Assembly (NCBI RefSeq): GCF_036320965.1
Contig: NC_092281.1
Span: 9,532,392-9,596,391, forward strand
Length of the DNA stretch: 64,000 bases
From: Panulirus ornatus
Lineage: Eukaryota; Arthropoda; Malacostraca; Decapoda; Palinuridae
Direction: 5' to 3'
This document shows positions 59,236-64,000 of this stretch, piece after piece. The translations under genes were made by a program, and so were the position numbers. The notes beneath the pieces are model-generated. The model ran no database searches, was not told the DNA's origin, and saw nothing but the letters and a program-made list of their open reading frames with translations. Within the stretch, counting starts at the first letter, position 1; each line of letters starts with the position of its first letter.

Positions 59236-59783
59236 GGGAACTGAATGAATATTGAATATTCTTACGAAAATAAAGGTAGGGAAATCTGGCGTGCGTAGCC
59301 CAGGAATATTCTTAACAACCCAGGAGCAGCTCTGGGCCAGAACATGAGAACTCTTACAAAGTTCCCCGACGACCCTGGGGGGGAAAAAGTGACCTCCCCC
59401 CCGAAACTTTCAGTACGCAAATCAGCCTCGTTACCCGTGACCCTACGGGGGTTTCTGACCTTATTACCCGAAGACCTGGGGTCAACATTGGGGGTTTGTG
59501 ACTCTCCGCCTGATCCCCTACCTCCCTCTCTCTCCCCGTCTAGGCTGGGCATGTTCGTTAAAGGGATACAGAAGGCGGGAATGGATGCTGGGCAAGACGT
59601 CTCCTCTATTCTCATTCCCGCCGGTCATGTTGTGGATAGAGGAGAAACGGCTGGTGTTCTGGTGGAGGGAGGGAGGGAGGGGTGTGTGTGTGTGGATGAT
59701 ATCTGCTCTGTTAAAGTGGCGGTGTTGTGAACTAAACACTTGCTGGTGACGAAGATCAACCCAGTTTCTACATACTCCCTCCC

Positions 59784-59785
<2 letters not shown>
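59234..59785. other. Non-coding stretch, GC-richer
   Basis: Overlapping frames on both strands (59262-59615 minus, 59344-59730 plus) have no recognisable domain. Confidence 0.45.

Positions 59786-59848
<63 letters not shown>
59786..59848. repeat. (TA)n microsatellite
   Basis: About 31 TA units. Confidence 0.98.
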
Positions 59849-59854
<6 letters not shown>

Positions 59855-60458
59855 CATATTTGCATGATATTGCAAATACACACACACACATATATTCTCG
59901 TACTTTGCCTGCAAACACTGATGCAGTTACCATTATCATTCCTATAATGCTATTTCACATCACAAGCGTAAATTGTATGTTCCCATGAAACGAGGGCAAT
60001 GCAGTTCACTTGCAGTTTATAGTTCGCATGGTCAGTTTAATACCTGGGTGTGATCCTATCGATGGCTGTTTCTATCAATTCTCCGGCAATGGGGATATTT
60101 TCGTTTAATATATTTATCGCCTCGTGTGGTCGTCCCGCGAAACGACCCCTTGAACACGAACGGCACGACCCTTGAACACGAGCGGTGCGACCCTCGAGTG
60201 CGATCGTACGACTGCTGAGGACGGTGATAATGGGCTGGTCGTGGACTAGACACTTTATGGGCAGGTCGAAGATTAGGCCATCATAGCCAAGGGTTTTGTA
60301 CAGTCGTACTTTAAGTGTCGTGCCGCCGTGCGCAAATGTCGTACCGTCGTGCTCAAAGAGCCAAGATCTCGGTCGTCGCAAGATTACGGACGTGGCAAAA
60401 TTTACATTTTGACAAAAAATGGGGGAAAAATCACATTAGATGTATTTTTATCCCTCTG
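59849..60458. other. Non-coding stretch
   Basis: Recurrent CGACCCTTGAACACGA / GTCGTACCGTCGTG-like phrases at 60140-60350 suggest short degenerate repeats. No gene seen. Confidence 0.4.
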
Positions 60459-60500
60459 GAGCGATGTGGTATACAGGGGGCGACGTGCTGTCACTATATA
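60459..60500 (+). mobile_element. RTE-like LINE scrap (copy F)
   Basis: GAGCGATGTGGTATACAGGG then GGCGACGTGCTGTCA matches the ORF end of copies A-C (GATGTGGTATACnGGGnnnGACGTGCTGTCA). Similarity is confined to about 40 bp. Confidence 0.6.
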
Positions 60501-61667
60501 GTACAAAGGTATATGCAGCAGTCAGAGGATACGCGTGTATGAGAAATGTAATGCTCATCCCCTTCAGTATTCAATGGCCATATCGGTCAAATGACCCTGG
60601 CCATTTAAATGAGATTGTTCTCCCTTGGACAATAGAATTTCAAAAGGCTTTCATGTATCATTAAATGAAAGCCATTTTCTTAATAAATGCGAGAATATTG
60701 AGGGTTAGGCTGTACTGAAATGGCTTCTCCTAATTCTACCGAGGTAATGGTCAGAGGTATTCACAAAAAAAAAGCACCTTATTTGAAATGAGTACATAGA
60801 AGCTGTGCTATATTATTGACGCTATATCTATGTGCTTTAACATTATTGTAATCTGGACTTCAAAGTTTGCTTTTCCCTGGGACAAGAAACTGGACGAGTT
60901 TCAATCTCATTTTCTCTTTTCTTTTTGAGATAAGGTTGACTAAGGTTTCCACAGATGTATGTTACTAAAGGAGTGTTTGGTTGGTTGATTATTTGGGCTT
61001 TGTTCCTTATCAGCTGCCAAGGTGTCGTTAAAAAGGCCGTTCTCGTCAACTTGATAACCACAAACCAAAGTATATCTTAAATACCTTCTTTAGGTGTTGA
61101 AGACAATTTTAGGACCACATTCACATCACTGTGCGTTTAGCCCATTGCTAGATACACATTGATATACAGTCCATCCAAATATTACTTCATTGAAAACATC
61201 TTCACTTCGGTAAAAAAAGGAATGGCTTTTTTTTTCTTTTTTGAAAATCATTGGTGTTTAAGATACCATTTAATAGTTATATTCCTGTCGAAAGCTCCGC
61301 GCACGGTCAAATAATTCAACAGTGTTAGGTCTTCTATGAGGCATTATGATATGGATGAGGAAAAGAGTAGAATAAGGAAATTAATTTAAGAGATTTGGAA
61401 GGGGTGGAAAAACCTGCCCTTAACAAATGTACAGGTCAGGTGTCAGACATGACATTAGAAGGTACAGAGTGCTAAAGTTAGGCGGCGTACGTAAGGAAAC
61501 AAACATATAAGGGTGTTGGGCATGGGAATAAGAAATATTTCAGACAATCACCGGATAATAGCTACCCTTCTTCTTCACCTTCAATCTATTGGTCTCTTAG
61601 AACGAAACAGATGTGGTGTTCCCACCTTCCCAGCAAAGGTTGAAAATAAAAAAGATAGAAACAAAGT
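60501..61667. other. AT-rich non-coding stretch
   Basis: No gene or named repeat seen. Confidence 0.5.
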
Positions 61668-61757
61668 ACATAGCCAGTGGGCTAATAAGTATATAGCCAG
61701 TGGGATAATAAGTGTATAGCCAGTGAGGCTATAAGCACATAGACAGTGGGGAGATAA
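61668..61757. repeat. Minisatellite, ~23 bp period, 4 copies
   Basis: The unit is ATAGCCAGTGGGATAATAAG then TGT, at about 61669, 61691, 61715 and 61739. Confidence 0.88.
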
Positions 61758-62178
61758 ATTGGTGAAGGGGAGGAAGGGCTATAGAGACACTCTTTGCATA
61801 ATGATTAGGGGAAGGTTTATGGTTATTGACGTAATTAAAATTTTCGGGATTTGGGGGGCGACGCTGTTCATGTAAAGGTCTGTGTGAGTTCAGTTGGGCT
61901 CTTTGTAGGCATCGTGCCGAACTGCAACTCGGGGACAAGGGATATCAGGTTGTGGAAAGTGACGGTGGCGGGTATGGTCCAGTGGGTTTTTCCCGATGTG
62001 TTTGGATGGTGATTGTAGGATGGAGCAGGAGCGACCAGTGGTGTTAGAGGCACTTAGGATGATCTTGCGTGCCCCGTCCACTTTTAATTGTGTTTTACGG
62101 GGAGAGAGTGTTTTAGTCTCTTGTTGCCCCGTCTTTTAACACTGTATGTATGTATCATGCCCTTACTTCTATGAGTGT

Positions 62179-62222
<44 letters not shown>
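62179..62222. repeat. (AC)n microsatellite
   Basis: About 21 AC units. Confidence 0.97.
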
Positions 62223-62226
<4 letters not shown>

Positions 62227-62259
62227 CCATTTATCTACCAGCCGCGATGGGGCCGGGGG

Positions 62260-62358
62260 GGATGATCACCTGGGTTGTATGCGGGTCACACCCTGGCGGG
62301 GTCGTGTCGACTCATGGTCAGTATCGTTGACCATTACACCACGGAGGCCCCCTATGCA
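62260..62358 (-). mobile_element. tRNA-derived SINE head
   Basis: On the minus strand GGGGCCTCCGTGGTGTAATG then GTCAACGATACTGACCATGA matches the copy at 33.0 kb. A weak B-box-like CCAGGGTGTGACCCGC follows (62296-62281). Two related copies 29 kb apart support a repeat family rather than a tRNA gene. Confidence 0.6.
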
Positions 62359-62549
62359 TGTGAGTGATTACCAGTTTGTGATTGCATACTGCTGGGGCCC
62401 CCGTCCTTTGTATAAATATTCTCTGCTTAGTGTGTGGTCGTAAGTGCGAGTGCGTTTAGTGTATAACACACCCTTCCCATCTCTTTACCATAAGTCCTTC
62501 GCTGGACGTGTGATGAAGAGGAAAAGTTTCAGTTTTCCAGTACAAAACC

Positions 62550-62651
<102 letters not shown>

Positions 62652-63024
62652 CATACCCCCTTCGAAGGATCTCGACCGGCTTATAAAAAAAAATCTTAAT
62701 CCCTCAGACACACACGGAGAGTTAATCTTGAGATTAATCTAGATTCCTTGCATAATTAATCTATCTACTGGAACGGACCACAGACATAGCCCCCCTCCAC
62801 ATTATCATCACCTCCGCAGCGTTTCTAGTCTGGAGGAGCCATACTACCTGAACCCTCCAATCCCATTAGTTGGGTGGGCTTGCTCAGCGGAGGAAACACC
62901 ACCGTACAGGGCCTGTTAGTAGCGCTGGGACCTGACCCAGTCCATTCCCAGGGACTTGTAATCAAGATTAATCACCGTAGTCAACACGATCTACATGTGA
63001 CCTCATTCCCTTCCTTTCCCCCTC

Positions 63025-63131
63025 CCTCCTCCTCCTCCTCCTTCCCCCTCCTCCTCCTCCTCCTCCTCCTCCTCCTCCTCCTCCTCCTCCTCCTCCTCCT
63101 CCTCTTTACTGCCGCGCCGTTCGTCGCTACA

Positions 63132-63214
<83 letters not shown>
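63025..63214. repeat. (CTC)n then (AG)n microsatellites
   Basis: (CTC)n at 63025-63105 with one CCC interruption, then (AG)n of about 41 units at 63132-63214. Confidence 0.97.
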
Positions 63215-63218
<4 letters not shown>

Positions 63219-63658
63219 CAATTTAGGTTAACGAGGCTGTTATTTTTATCCTTTGGAACAAATTTTTTTATTTTTTAAATTAGAAAAAGTTAGTTATTTT
63301 TTTTTTATGCCCATTATTGAAAAGATGAATGGGTCGTCTGGGGCTCAGCATTCAAGTTTTAAGATATGGGCTGATAATGCTTCCTATTTTAGGTAGAAAT
63401 GGGCTATTTGTGCTCAGGATTTGTGATGGGAGGGGTGGGGGGTGGGGGGGGGGGGGAAATAGGGTGCTTAAGAAGGAGATACGTTGTCGGTGTTCATAAG
63501 GTAAATAGATTCATCTGCGTTCAAAAAGTGAATTTTCTCCCCATTACCATCTCCCGAGAATCTCCCTTCCCCATATCCTATTCTTTACCCTATTTACTCT
63601 TCGTATACCCTAACCCCCCTTTGACATTTCTTCTCTTTTCCACAGCCCATGGTCTCAG

Positions 63659-63659
<1 letters not shown>
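63215..63659. other. Non-coding stretch with G-rich tract
   Basis: T runs near 63295-63308 and a G-rich tract at 63427-63457. No gene seen. Confidence 0.5.

Positions 63660-63748
<89 letters not shown>
63660..63748. repeat. (TC)n microsatellite
   Basis: About 44 TC units. Confidence 0.98.
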
Positions 63749-63753
<5 letters not shown>

Positions 63754-63944
63754 CCCACACCGAATCTCAGTACCTCCACTATATTCCCAACAGTAGTGGC
63801 CAAGGTCGGGCCAGGATCAATACCCCCCCAGCCTTGTGTATATTAAAGGACCTGCAGGTTATTCAGATAGCCAATCTAATATTGTTTGCGTCACGAGGTC
63901 ACTATCACGGGTCTGGCCGAGGGGGTCAGAGGTCACTGGAGACG

Positions 63945-64000
63945 ATGAGTTGGTGAGGACTGTGAAGGTTATTTCGAGTACCTGGGTTCGAGTCCGCGAC
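63945..64000 (+). mobile_element. Possible tRNA-like SINE head cut by the window end
   Basis: A B-box-like GGTTCGAGTCC lies at 63985-63995, with a weak A-box candidate TGGTGAGGACTG at 63951-63962. The spacing is shorter than in a tRNA, so this is weak. Confidence 0.3.

Overview
This is eukaryotic, gene-poor, repeat-dominated DNA. Very long dinucleotide arrays ((TC/GA)n, (TA)n, (TG/CA)n) occur every 1-2 kb throughout. There are several trinucleotide arrays, at least ten minisatellites, and remnants of several retroelement classes (I/Jockey-like and RTE-like LINEs, a Penelope-like fragment, tRNA-derived SINE heads, and a short SINE-like family). This density of long microsatellites together with these retroelements best fits a decapod crustacean such as a shrimp, crab or lobster. 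That is an inference from general character: no species-diagnostic gene is present. There are no bacterial-type operons, rRNA genes or CRISPR arrays.

Region by region. 1-9.1 kb: microsatellites, four minisatellites with 20-41 bp periods, and one short SINE-like copy between two (TA)n arrays. 9.1-11.2 kb: an almost pure A/T block that looks like a noisy consensus, with a degraded SINE-like copy at its right edge. 11.43-16.60 kb: a 2.58 kb unit present twice in tandem. Each unit carries an intact, intronless 319-codon protein kinase gene on the minus strand, a ~70 bp tandem repeat past its 3' end, and a scrap of LINE reverse transcriptase at the other edge. The two kinase ORFs differ by one base.

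16.6-23.6 kb: two decayed I/Jockey-like LINEs in opposite orientation with their 3' ends facing each other. The plus-strand one is interrupted by a 5'-truncated RTE-like LINE with a poly-A tail and a 7 bp target-site duplication. A further RTE-like scrap lies between the two 3' ends.

24-64 kb: mostly microsatellites and minisatellites separating more retroelement debris. This includes RTE-like copies at 31.9, 36.1, 43.2 and 60.5 kb, full-length copies of the SINE-like element at 39.8 and 45.8 kb (each bounded by (TA)n on both sides), tRNA-like SINE heads at 33.0, 38.8, 52.0 and 62.3 kb, and a GIY-YIG-like Penelope fragment at 47.1 kb. At 44.4 kb, on the minus strand and next to a (TA)n array, there is a sequence that folds as a type I hammerhead ribozyme.

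The only genes I would call potentially functional are the two kinases. All other long reading frames are retroelement fossils or translations of simple repeats. The observations most worth following are the hammerhead candidate, the kinase duplication, and the bipartite (TA)n-flanked short element whose 3' end resembles the RTE-like LINE tail.
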